A stretch of DNA of 18,379 nt from an uncultured Porphyromonas sp. (GTDB lineage: Bacteria > Bacteroidota > Bacteroidia > Bacteroidales > Porphyromonadaceae). The notes below the pieces were generated by a model that worked only from the letters and a program-made list of their open reading frames with translations, did no database searches and was not told the DNA's origin. Positions 1 to 7,280 of the stretch are shown here, one piece after another. The translations under genes were made by a program, and so were the position numbers. The stretch covers positions 1 to 18,379 of the forward strand of contig NZ_CAMYEZ010000024.1 of NCBI RefSeq assembly GCF_947254915.1, written 5' to 3'. Position 1 is the stretch's first letter. Each line of letters starts with the position of its first letter.

Positions 1-616
1 CTCCCTGCCCTGCTCGCAGTGTCGTCAGATACCTTTGCCACACCATCGGTGAGGGTACGCCGTGGCAGACCACATCGACCGTTGTCAAGTTGTCGTAGGC
101 ACGCCCGAGGTAGTGTACCAGCCCTTTGATCTGACAGGGAGTCCCAGTGAAGAGGACGGGTCGTCCCTCTTTGAGAAACAGCTCCGCCCGCTGATAGTTA
201 TCGCCTATACGGCTCTGCAGGTACTTACTACCCCGAAAGGGTGCCAGCCCCTCAACCGTCTCCGTATAGTCGTGACAGACGCCCCAAGTCTCATCAAATC
301 GCGCCCCAAAGACCACGCCCCCACGACTTAGCGTTTCCTCAGCAAGTAGCGTAAAGAGTCCTCCCGACGAACTCGCCTCGCGGAGCCCTTCGTCGGTAGC
401 ACATGCGGCATAGACAGCCAGTGGCTCACGAGGTGCGCCCAGCTGCATAAAGGGGCAGACCCGCTCACACTTATGACACTCGATGCAACGCTCCAGATCG
501 ACGACTGGATAGCCAAAGCCCTCCTCGTCACGCTCCAGTCGTATGCACTCCTTGGGGCACACCTGTCGGCACGCTTCGCAGCCACAGCAACGCCGCTTGT
601 CCTCTATCTGTATCAT
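1..616 (-). CDS. FrhB/FdhB-family Fe-S oxidoreductase, N-terminal part (truncated by window edge)
   Basis: The reading frame opens at the ATG at 616 and stays open for 205 codons to base 1, so the C-terminus lies outside the window. Residues 10-20 and 44-54 each form a CxxCxxCxxxC cluster followed by Pro, which is a two-[4Fe-4S] ferredoxin domain. After it come features of the coenzyme F420 hydrogenase/dehydrogenase beta-subunit family: an SSGGLF segment near residue 85, GSKYLQS, TGTPCQIKGL and VVCHGVPSP. In Bacteroidetes such proteins are often found near polysaccharide pyruvyl transferases and glycan genes. A redox role with an unknown substrate, possibly flavin-dependent, is therefore likely, but F420 use should not be assumed. 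A good -7 promoter box lies about 25 bases ahead of the start, so the gene seems to be transcribed separately from aroB. Confidence 0.85.
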   Translation of the reverse strand, partial: MIQIEDKRRCCGCEACRQVCPKECIRLERDEEGFGYPVVDLERCIECHKCERVCPFMQLGAPREPLAVYAACATDEGLREASSSGGLFTLLAEETLSRGGVVFGARFDETWGVCHDYTETVEGLAPFRGSKYLQSRIGDNYQRAELFLKEGRPVLFTGTPCQIKGLVHYLGRAYDNLTTVDVVCHGVPSPMVWQRYLTTLRAGQG

Positions 617-640
617 CGTGTCTCAGTCTCTAGTGCACCA

Positions 641-676
641 CAAAGTTAACCATTCGCTTGGTAACAATCACAAAAA
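641..676 (-). promoter_or_regulatory. Bacteroidetes-type promoter for the Fe-S oxidoreductase gene
   Basis: On the minus strand TAACTTTG (641-648) matches the Bacteroidetes -7 consensus TAnnTTTG exactly. A T-rich stretch TTTTTG (671-676) lies 22 bases upstream and could serve as the -33 element, although the spacing is slightly long. Transcription would begin near 634, about 18 bases before the ATG at 616. Confidence 0.55.
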
Positions 677-731
677 CAGACGTGACGCATAAGGCTGACC
701 ATTATGAGTCTCCGATGAGGAGCTAGAACTC

Positions 732-1826
732 TTACAGCATCGTGTCTTGGTAGTAGTCGAGCGCCTCGGTGATGTCAAGAGGTGCGTTTTGTAGTTCGTG
801 GACCTCACCGATGGCCGAGAGGGCGACGGTGGTGATGCGCTGGGCATCGCTATTCTTCTTGTCGTGGAGCATTAGCTCCCTGAGCGCATCGTAGTCTCGG
901 CAGGTGATGGAGAGCGGACGGTACATCTCCTGCACTACGGCGAGCAACTGGTGTAGCACCTCCTTGGGGAAGCCCAGCTTGACATGCGAGAGATATAGCT
1001 CGGGCACGAGTCCTAGAGCGACCGCCTCGCCATGCAGCAAAGGCGTGTCGCTGTGCTGATGGCTCCACGCCTCAAAGGCATGTCCGAAGGTGTGCCCCAG
1101 GTTAAGCTGGTGACGCAGCCCCTGGTCTAGACGATCCTGAGCCACGATGTTGAGCTTGAACTGCACCGCCTCACGAATGAGCGGGGTGAGTTGTTCTAGG
1201 GAGAGCGGTTGCTCGGGCAGTACCTGCAGTAGCCGGCGCCACAGGTCGGGACCAACGAGCAGACCATACTTGATCAGCTCGCCACAGCCTGAGCGTAGCT
1301 CCTCCTCTGGGAGGCTCTCCAGCCAAGCTGTGTCGCAGAGCGTCAGCGTGGCAGCTTCATCGGCAAAAGCTCCGAGGAGGTTCTTGACACCCGCAAAGTT
1401 GACCCCGCATTTGCCCCCCACAGCAGCGTCTGCCATGGCGAGGAGCGTCGTGGGGAGTAGGACGAGCGAGATGCCCCGCATATAGATCTGAGCGAGGAAG
1501 CCAACGGCATCGCTCACGGCTCCACCGCCTAGCGCGATGAGTGTAGCTCCACGCGTGGCACCCTGCTCTAGGAGCCAGCGTGCCATCTCAGTGATGCCCT
1601 CGAGGCTCTTCGCCTCCTCAGGGTCATTGATCAGATAGCGGGGTAGCTCCGTTAGTTCGGGATAGTTTTTCGCTATAAGCTCTTGGCTCAGATGCCACAC
1701 CTGCTCATCTGCCAGTAGGTAGTAGCTCTCGGGCTTACCTTGGCGGAGCAACTCCCGCAGGTAGTCGCCCATTAGATTGCCCACGAGCACCCTTGACTGG
1801 GTGGAGATGAAGGCTAGGGGTGGCAT
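732..1826 (-). CDS. aroB: 3-dehydroquinate synthase
   Basis: This enzyme converts the seven-carbon phosphate DAHP to 3-dehydroquinate, the second step of the shikimate pathway, using NAD and a divalent metal in the cytoplasm. At 364 residues it has the usual family length. The NAD-binding glycine run and GGAVSD lie at about 100-106, followed by LLPTTLLAMADAAVGGK at 133-149. The expected metal ligands are present: Glu183 in CGELIKYG, His245 in LNLGHTFGHAFEA and His265 in LLHGEAVALG. HDKKN at 321-325 is also typical. The ATG at 1826 is 25 bases after the alaS stop, with no promoter or terminator between, so the two genes are probably cotranscribed. No clear terminator follows the stop. Confidence 0.97.
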   Translation of the reverse strand: MPPLAFISTQSRVLVGNLMGDYLRELLRQGKPESYYLLADEQVWHLSQELIAKNYPELTELPRYLINDPEEAKSLEGITEMARWLLEQGATRGATLIALGGGAVSDAVGFLAQIYMRGISLVLLPTTLLAMADAAVGGKCGVNFAGVKNLLGAFADEAATLTLCDTAWLESLPEEELRSGCGELIKYGLLVGPDLWRRLLQVLPEQPLSLEQLTPLIREAVQFKLNIVAQDRLDQGLRHQLNLGHTFGHAFEAWSHQHSDTPLLHGEAVALGLVPELYLSHVKLGFPKEVLHQLLAVVQEMYRPLSITCRDYDALRELMLHDKKNSDAQRITTVALSAIGEVHELQNAPLDITEALDYYQDTML

Positions 1827-1851
1827 CTGGTCTAGCTATTTGGGCTAGCTG

Positions 1852-4470
1852 CTAAATCAGCGAGACGATATGGTCGATGGCTGCTTGGAGCCCCTCAGGG
1901 TTGCGTCCACCAGCCGTTGCAAAGTGTGGCTGACCACCGCCCCCGCCCTTGATGAGCGAGGCGACCTCCTTGATGAGCTTGCCTGCGTTGAGCCCCTTGT
2001 CGACAAGGTCTGGCGAGAGGATTACCGTGAGGGTGCACTTGCCCTCCTCGGCAGCACCGATGAGCGCTAGGTAAGAGCCCTGTAGTCGCTCACGGATGGT
2101 GCCAGCGACATCCTTAGAGACATCGCTACTCATGGACTTATTGACGGTGACAATGGTAGTCTCGCCACGCTTCATCTGATCGGCTAGAGCCTGCAGAGCT
2201 ATTTGCTCCGCCTGAGCTTTGGTGTACTGCTCGATAGCCTTGCGCTGCTCGGCACTTTCGGCAATCAGTCGGTCTAGCGCCTTGAGCGGATCGGGCACAT
2301 TGTTGAGTCGCTCGTTGAAGAGCTGCAACTGCTCCTCCAGATGGTGTACATACTCCTCCGCCTTGGGACCTGTGACCGCCTCGATACGTCTGATACCAGC
2401 GGCAATAGATCCCTCGCTGATAATCTTGAAAAAGCCTATCTGTCCCGTGCTAGCCACGTGGGTACCACCGCATAGCTCGACCGAGTCGCCATACTTGATG
2501 ACACGAACCTCGTCGCCATACTTCTCGCCAAAGAGTGCCATCGCACCCATCTCCTTAGCCTGAGCAATCGGTACATTGCGACGCTCGTCACGAGGTCTGT
2601 CGGCACGAATCTCCGCATTGACCAGACGCTCTACCTCAGCAATCTCTTCGGGAGTTACCTTCTTGAAGTGTGAGAAGTCAAAGCGTAGCAGGTCTGCCGA
2701 AACAAGCGAACCCTTTTGCTCTACATGGGAGCCAAGCACGGCTCTCAGAGCGTGGTGCATCAGGTGCGTTGCCGTATGGTTTGCCTCCGTGAGGTGACGT
2801 AGCTCAGCCCCTACACGAGCGATGAGCGGCTGCTTGGGATCTGCGGGGAGGGTGGAGAGGATATGGACGGTGAGGTTGTTCTCCCGCTTGGTGTCTAGGA
2901 TCGGGTACTCGGTGCCGTCCTGAGCGATGAGCACGCCCTTGTCACCGACCTGACCACCCATCTCAGCGTAGAAGGGTGTCTCCGCCAGCACCACCTGATA
3001 GTAGCTGTGCTTCTTGTCAGCCACCTTGCGGTAGCGCAGGATATGCGTCTCTATCTGGAGCGTCTCGTAGCCTACGAAGGTGCTCTCGGAGGTCTCCTCG
3101 TCGAGGACTTCCCAGTCGGCTGCGTCGACAGCTGCAGCCTGACGGGCACGGCTCTTCTGCTCCTGCATGAGCTTGTCAAAAGCGACCTGATCAAGCGTCA
3201 TACCACGCTCCGATAGGATCAACTCCGTGAGGTCTAGTGGAAAGCCGTAGGTGTCGTACAGGACGAAAGCGTCGGCACCCGATAGAACTTTCGCATCTTG
3301 GGGTAGCTCTTGAATTTTGCTTTCTAGGAGCTTGAGCCCCTGAGCGAGGGTGCGTAGGAAGCTTTCCTCCTCTTCTTTGATCACCGAAGCGATCAGTTCG
3401 CGCTGAGCCACGATCTCGGGGTAAGCACCACCCATCACCTCATTGAGCGTGGGGAGGAGCGTGTAGAGCATCGGCTCATCGGCATGGAGGAAGGTGTAGG
3501 CGTAGCGCACGGCACGACGTAGGATACGACGGATCACGTAGCCCGCCTTAGCGTTGCTCGGGAGCTGTCCGTCGGCAATGGCAAAAGCAATCGTACGGAT
3601 GTGGTCAGCGACGACACGCATGGCTATGTCCACCTGCTCGTTCTGACCGTACTGCTCCCCGCTGAGCGTCTCGATGGCGCGTATCAGAGGGGTGAAGAGG
3701 TCGGTGTCGTAGTTGGACTTCTTACCCTGCATAGCCATACAGAGGCGCTCGAAGCCCATACCCGTATCGATCACCTTGTGAGGTAGGGGCTCTAGATGCC
3801 CGTCAGCCTTGCGGTCGTACTGCATGAAGACGAGGTTCCAGATCTCGATGACTAGCGGGTGATCCTTATTGACTAGGTCACGACCGCAGATCTCCTGACG
3901 CTCCTCCTCGCTACGCAGGTCAATGTGTATCTCGGAGCAGGGACCGCAGGGACCGGTGTCGCCCATCTCCCAGAAGTTGTCCTTGCGAGAGCCATCGATG
4001 ATTCGATCCTCCGTGGTGTGCTGAAGCCAGTAACCGGCCGCCTCGTCGTCACGGCTCAACCCCTCCTCGGCACTACCGCCGAAGACGGTCACGTAGAGCC
4101 GATCCTTGGGCAGATGGAGGCGCTCCGTGAGGAAGGTCCAGGCGAACTCGATAGCCTCTTTCTTGAAGTAATCGCCAAAGGACCAGTTGCCCAGCATCTC
4201 AAACATGGTGTGGTGGTAGGTATCGCGTCCTACCTCCTCGAGGTCGTTGTGCTTACCGCTGACGCGAAGGCACTTTTGCGAGTCTGCTGCACGACGATAC
4301 TGAGGCTCTTTATTGCCCAGGATGATATCCTTAAACTGGTTCATCCCGGCATTGGTAAACATAAGTGTGGGGTCGTCCTTGATCACCATCGGTGCCGAAG
4401 GGACTATGCGGTGTCCGTGTTCCTCAAAGAAGTCGAGGAAGGCTTGTCGTATATCGTGTGCTGTCATCAT
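1852..4470 (-). CDS. alaS: alanyl-tRNA synthetase
   Basis: A class II synthetase that charges tRNA-Ala and clears mischarged Ser and Gly. Its 872 residues match full-length bacterial AlaRS. The N-terminal catalytic core shows motif 1 around PSAPMVIKDDPTLMFTNAGM, motif 2 around GRDTYHHTMFEMLGNW and motif 3 at DTGMGFERL. The editing-domain zinc ligands are intact: His565 and His569 (HTATH), Cys667 and His671 (CGGTH). The C-Ala domain ends in a glycine run, GGGGGQPHFATAGG. Two ATGs are adjacent (4470 and 4467). Using the second would place the editing cysteine at 666, the E. coli number, but nothing in the DNA decides between them. A TATCTTTG box lies about 40 bases upstream, and aroB follows in the same operon. 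Confidence 0.98.
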   Translation of the reverse strand: MMTAHDIRQAFLDFFEEHGHRIVPSAPMVIKDDPTLMFTNAGMNQFKDIILGNKEPQYRRAADSQKCLRVSGKHNDLEEVGRDTYHHTMFEMLGNWSFGDYFKKEAIEFAWTFLTERLHLPKDRLYVTVFGGSAEEGLSRDDEAAGYWLQHTTEDRIIDGSRKDNFWEMGDTGPCGPCSEIHIDLRSEEERQEICGRDLVNKDHPLVIEIWNLVFMQYDRKADGHLEPLPHKVIDTGMGFERLCMAMQGKKSNYDTDLFTPLIRAIETLSGEQYGQNEQVDIAMRVVADHIRTIAFAIADGQLPSNAKAGYVIRRILRRAVRYAYTFLHADEPMLYTLLPTLNEVMGGAYPEIVAQRELIASVIKEEEESFLRTLAQGLKLLESKIQELPQDAKVLSGADAFVLYDTYGFPLDLTELILSERGMTLDQVAFDKLMQEQKSRARQAAAVDAADWEVLDEETSESTFVGYETLQIETHILRYRKVADKKHSYYQVVLAETPFYAEMGGQVGDKGVLIAQDGTEYPILDTKRENNLTVHILSTLPADPKQPLIARVGAELRHLTEANHTATHLMHHALRAVLGSHVEQKGSLVSADLLRFDFSHFKKVTPEEIAEVERLVNAEIRADRPRDERRNVPIAQAKEMGAMALFGEKYGDEVRVIKYGDSVELCGGTHVASTGQIGFFKIISEGSIAAGIRRIEAVTGPKAEEYVHHLEEQLQLFNERLNNVPDPLKALDRLIAESAEQRKAIEQYTKAQAEQIALQALADQMKRGETTIVTVNKSMSSDVSKDVAGTIRERLQGSYLALIGAAEEGKCTLTVILSPDLVDKGLNAGKLIKEVASLIKGGGGGQPHFATAGGRNPEGLQAAIDHIVSLI

Positions 4471-4508
4471 AATCTATAAAGCATGCTATGCCAATACTTA
4501 ATACGCTA

Positions 4509-4516
4509 CAAAGATA
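4509..4516 (-). promoter_or_regulatory. -7 promoter element of the alaS-aroB operon
   Basis: The minus strand reads TATCTTTG, a perfect TAnnTTTG. Transcription would start near 4502 and give a leader of about 32 bases before the ATG at 4470. No separate -33 motif is obvious. That position is occupied by the heptamer array at 4521-4548. Confidence 0.65.
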
Positions 4517-4520
4517 CGAA

Positions 4521-4548
4521 ATTAGAGGTTAGAAGTTAGAGATTAGAG
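4521..4548. repeat. four tandem heptamers over the alaS promoter
   Basis: The + strand holds four consecutive 7-bp units: ATTAGAG, GTTAGAA, GTTAGAG and ATTAGAG (consensus RTTAGAR). The array starts 5 bp upstream of the alaS -7 box and covers the place where a -33 element would be expected. Gain or loss of one unit would change promoter spacing by 7 bp. Confidence 0.7.
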
Positions 4549-4550
4549 AG

Positions 4551-4659
4551 CTATCAACAGGGCTGACGCTTTATAATCCGCTTCTCGTTGATGACTTGCA
4601 AGGAGTATAGGGCTAAATCTTCGCTACAGAGCGGTATAGAGCCACTTGATAGTTTTTTT
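4551..4659 (+). ncRNA. candidate structured RNA ending in a T tract
   Basis: On the + strand, CTATCAA (4551-4557) pairs with TTGATAG (4646-4652), which is followed directly by seven T (4653-4659). Nested inside are GGCT (4561-4564) with AGCC (4640-4643), TATA (4572-4575) with TATA (4635-4638), and CCGCT (4578-4582) with AGCGG (4630-4634). That makes about 20 pairs in one closed helix with small internal loops. AGCG at 4630-4633 can alternatively pair with CGCT at 4622-4625. No TAnnTTTG box was found just upstream on the + strand, and no RNA family was recognised. It lies antisense to the local transcription direction, between the alaS promoter and repeat copy A. This is inference from pairing only. 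Confidence 0.3.
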
Positions 4660-4717
4660 ACTTCTCCGCTGATTTCAATCTCTACCGAGGGAATCGAGAA
4701 TCTCCAGTGAGCAAACA

Positions 4718-4859
4718 AAAATTCCCCACGGAACCGGGAAATAAAAGTTCGGAAGAATGAGATGAAACTTCGGAAGAAAGATTTCGAAGTTCCGAAGAAT
4801 TTTTCGTTTCCTCGCTGGATAATCCAGAATATCTACGGATGAATTTCCCGATTTCCTCC
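4718..4859 (+). repeat. dispersed 142-bp intergenic repeat, copy A
   Basis: This copy aligns without gaps to copy B (10880-11021, inverted) over 142 bases, with about three quarters identical by hand count. Its core has three imperfect 21-22 bp units beginning at 4741, 4762 and 4783 that share the segment TTCGGAAGAA (the third is degenerate, TTCCGAAGAA). A conserved tail, CGCTGGATAATC, lies at 4813-4824. Related sequence (ctaccgagggaat, from 4682) extends it on the left, as in copy C. It sits in the 469-bp gap between the end of the ileS operon and the alaS promoter. The frame that would encode a basic peptide in copy B is also free of stops here until the TGA at 4840-4842. Confidence 0.85.
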
Positions 4860-4939
4860 ACCTTTCAGATTTCTGCCATAGAGACGTAAATGCATTCGTC
4901 CGCTATAATGCGTCCGCCCCATCAAAGACGGGGGGGTAG

Positions 4940-5170
4940 CTACTCAAAGCGTAATAGATAGTGGTGGTCAGCGTCGTCGTCTTCAATGAGGCGCCAGGTG
5001 CCTGAGTAGTAGAGCGTGTGCGGGGGCTCGTCGTGATGCCATGAGGTTAGCTCAATGCCTCGCTCACGGTCGTGGTAGGTGAGTAGGACGGAGTGCAGGA
5101 GCTCCCCACGGTAAAGCAACTGTCGAAGCGCGATCCGTTCGCCTGGGTGTAGGATGATCTGTCGAGCCAT
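4940..5170 (-). CDS. small hypothetical protein, last gene of the ileS operon
   Basis: A 76-residue frame from the ATG at 5170 that I do not recognise. It has no signal peptide, membrane segment or cysteine. The N-terminal half is mixed basic (HPGERIALRQLLYRG). The C-terminal half is rich in His, Asp and Tyr (WHHDEPPHTLYYSGTWRL, then EDDDADHHYLLRFE) and looks like alternating beta strands. It follows the DUF4296 lipoprotein gene by 40 bases on the same strand, with no promoter in between, and no competing frame covers the stretch. Translation is supported only by position and frame, so it could be spurious. Confidence 0.5.
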   Translation of the reverse strand: MARQIILHPGERIALRQLLYRGELLHSVLLTYHDRERGIELTSWHHDEPPHTLYYSGTWRLIEDDDADHHYLLRFE

Positions 5171-5210
5171 CGGTCTGGTGCTACGCTTGCTAGGGGGCTA
5201 CGAACTGACC

Positions 5211-6173
5211 TTAGCGAGCGATGATGCGGAGGTCATGTAGCCTGAAGTGTAGCGACTGCGTACCTAGATAGTCTGTCGGTAGGCTGTAGATGGCGATGGT
5301 GAGAGTGTCTTTTGCAGAGAAGTGCGGGACAGCGCGTTTGCGCTCTTTTTTCGGGGCACTCTCGGGGAGGCTATTTGCGAGGCTATCCGTCAGACCACTT
5401 AATATACTATCGGTTGGGATGGTAGGCTCTTCAGGTTCGCTTGGCTCTGCTGTACTCTCTGGCGCAGACTCTCCTAGGGTGAGCACGAAGACTCCTCCGA
5501 TGGGCAACCTTGTTGACACACTCTCCATAGCTAAGGGCGGAGTCTTAGCGTCCAACTGCTTGGAGAGCGCTATGCACGGCATCTGTCCCTGCTCTGGTAT
5601 GTGTGAGCCACTGATGAGTCCCTGTATCTCTATCTGATGTATGGTGTCGGGGAGGTGAGGTAGGTCTGCGAGAGCTACCTTCCAGAGGTAGCTGCTCTGT
5701 CTACTATTGATGCAGATAGGATAGGTGGACAGCGGAGTGACAGGATAGGAAAGCGTGTCGGGTAGTGGCGAGTAGAAGTTGCCCTCGTCACCCTCCAGGC
5801 CAATCTTGAAGAAGCCTGTCGTGCGCTCCAATATATCGACCTCTCGCTGTATACTAGCTGAGGACTGAGCGATGATCTTCTGAAGGAGCCTAGCCTTGGA
5901 GGCGGAGAGGTAGTAGATAGTGCTGTCTAGATCCTCCTGAGATACACCATGAGCCTGAAGTATGGAGACGTAGATCGAGTCTTGCTGGTCGGAGCTAAGG
6001 TAGAGTGTCTGACCTATCCCACGAGCTGAGTAGAGCTCGGTGAGTATTTGCTCCAGCTTATCATTCGGTATGCGTTGCCACGAGCGCTTCTTGCAGCCAC
6101 TCCCGAGTAGGAGTAGCAGCACGCTCAGTAGCCCAAGCTTGAGCAAAGAGGTCTTAACACTGAAGGCTCGCAT
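5211..6173 (-). CDS. DUF4296-family lipoprotein
   Basis: A 320-residue predicted lipoprotein. It has a basic N-terminus, a leucine-rich hydrophobic stretch and a lipobox LGSGC with the acylated cysteine at residue 27. Residues about 30-115 resemble the Bacteroidetes DUF4296 domain: an LEQILTELYSARG helix, then ILQAHGVSQEDLDSTIYYLS. The rest (about 120-234 and 285-320) is predicted beta-rich and is joined by a Ser/Pro/Glu linker at about 235-281. Function is unknown. Its start lies 6 bases after the lspA stop, so the enzyme that processes lipoproteins and one of its likely substrates are cotranscribed. This neighbourhood is common in Bacteroidales. Confidence 0.85.
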   Translation of the reverse strand: MRAFSVKTSLLKLGLLSVLLLLLGSGCKKRSWQRIPNDKLEQILTELYSARGIGQTLYLSSDQQDSIYVSILQAHGVSQEDLDSTIYYLSASKARLLQKIIAQSSASIQREVDILERTTGFFKIGLEGDEGNFYSPLPDTLSYPVTPLSTYPICINSRQSSYLWKVALADLPHLPDTIHQIEIQGLISGSHIPEQGQMPCIALSKQLDAKTPPLAMESVSTRLPIGGVFVLTLGESAPESTAEPSEPEEPTIPTDSILSGLTDSLANSLPESAPKKERKRAVPHFSAKDTLTIAIYSLPTDYLGTQSLHFRLHDLRIIAR

Positions 6174-6179
6174 TATCGC

Positions 6180-6860
6180 TTACTTAGCTCGTTTACTCGT
6201 GTGGCGATGCTTGCCTCGGAGATAGATCCAAAGACGGTCAAGCGCACGTGTCGTGGTGCGTGGATAGCAGATGAGTAGCGCCAGCACGCCTACGGTGATG
6301 CAGCTGTCGGCAATGTTAAAGATGGGGCTGAAGAAGGTGTACGGCTCGCCACCACCTATCGGAAACCACTCGGGCAGTACCGTCGTGAAGAGGGGGAAGT
6401 AGAGCATATCAACCACATGTCCCTCAAGCCACGGGGCATAGCCTACCGCTCCTGCTGTCGTAGGGACAAACTGTGCCACCTGTCCGATGGAGGAGGTGAA
6501 GAGCTGTCCGTAGAAGAGGGAGTCAATGAGATTGCCGATGCCTCCTGCGAGCACGAGTCCTATGATAATGCAAAAGCCTAGCGAGTAGTGCCTGCACTGC
6601 CGAACGAAGCGGGTGAGCCAAACGCCTAGCCCAATCATCGCTACGATGCGGAAGGCGGTCAGGAGGAGCTTGCTCCCCAGTTCCACACCGTAGGCCATGC
6701 CACGGTTCTCTACAAAGTAGATGCGAAACCAGTCGAAGATGTGGTACTCCTGACCAACGTACATATGCGTCTTGATCCAAATCTTGACGACCTGATCAAT
6801 GACGATGAGAAGCAGAATGAGCCCTGCGACAATCCAGTGGCGCTGGCTAGTTCGAGTCAT
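6180..6860 (-). CDS. lspA: lipoprotein signal peptidase (signal peptidase II)
   Basis: An inner-membrane aspartyl protease that removes signal peptides from diacylglyceryl-modified prolipoproteins. Four hydrophobic segments are visible (about 9-26, 66-84, 93-112 and 180-200). Family motifs are ENRGMAYGV (51-59), GGIGNLIDS (106-114), GHVVD (147-151) and FNIADS (181-186). Asp151 and Asp185 correspond to the catalytic pair. Between GNLIDS and the catalytic VVD there is a stretch of about 34 residues, and about 30 more lie before FNIADS. This makes the protein (226 residues) longer than the roughly 160-residue proteobacterial enzyme, which is usual in Bacteroidetes. It lies 18 bases after dksA and 6 before the DUF4296 gene. 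Confidence 0.96.
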   Translation of the reverse strand: MTRTSQRHWIVAGLILLLIVIDQVVKIWIKTHMYVGQEYHIFDWFRIYFVENRGMAYGVELGSKLLLTAFRIVAMIGLGVWLTRFVRQCRHYSLGFCIIIGLVLAGGIGNLIDSLFYGQLFTSSIGQVAQFVPTTAGAVGYAPWLEGHVVDMLYFPLFTTVLPEWFPIGGGEPYTFFSPIFNIADSCITVGVLALLICYPRTTTRALDRLWIYLRGKHRHTSKRAK

Positions 6861-6878
6861 ATGAGGTGCGGGATGACT

Positions 6879-7259
6879 TTACTTACGCTTGTCGCGATTG
6901 AGCTTAGCCTCGATACTCTTCGTCGTATGAGGTACCGCACGGAGACGCTCCTTGGGAATAAGCTTGCCCGTGACGGAGCAGATCCCATAAGTGCCGTTTT
7001 GGATGCGTAGGAGAGCTGCCTCGAGCTTCTCGATGAAGTCCTGCAGACGCTGTGCCTGAGCATCATTCTCCAGACGAGCCTGAGTGATGGCGCCCTCGTC
7101 TAGATCCTTGTAGGTAGGCGTCGTGTCGCTGATGTCGTTAGCGTTGTCCGCACGGAGCATATTGAGATCTTCACGAGCCTGAGCGATCTTCTTCTCAATG
7201 AGGATGCGAAACTCCTCTAGCTCCTCGGGGTTATATCTTTTCTTGCCGCTGTCTTCCAT
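6879..7259 (-). CDS. TraR/DksA-family transcriptional regulator
   Basis: A 126-residue protein of the DksA type, which acts in the RNA polymerase secondary channel to alter initiation, often together with ppGpp. Residues about 10-50 and 60-88 form the two charged helices of a coiled-coil. The tip region has DLDEGA (53-58), comparable to the acidic DxxDxA tip of E. coli DksA. The C-terminal domain keeps the family frame NGTYGICSVTGKLIPKERLRAVP, but only one of the four zinc cysteines remains, in YGIC, so zinc binding is unlikely. Loss of the cysteines is seen in other Bacteroidetes homologues. It follows ileS by 86 bases that contain a long hairpin, and precedes lspA by 18 bases. Confidence 0.9.
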   Translation of the reverse strand: MEDSGKKRYNPEELEEFRILIEKKIAQAREDLNMLRADNANDISDTTPTYKDLDEGAITQARLENDAQAQRLQDFIEKLEAALLRIQNGTYGICSVTGKLIPKERLRAVPHTTKSIEAKLNRDKRK

Positions 7260-7280
7260 ACTGTTTGTGTATCTATTGGT

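Noticed and set aside
676..731. Terminator after aroB (CTCC/GGAG hairpin)
   Set aside because: The stem is only four pairs and no T tract follows on the minus strand.
1827..1851. AGCTA/TAGCT hairpin between alaS and aroB
   Set aside because: It is a five-pair stem in a 25-base spacer with no T tract, too weak to call.
3925..4479. 184-codon open frame on the + strand
   Set aside because: It is antisense to the conserved 5' part of alaS and has no recognisable domain.
4718..4859. CRISPR array as an explanation of the 21-bp repeats
   Set aside because: The units are directly adjacent without spacers, only three per copy, and no cas gene is present.
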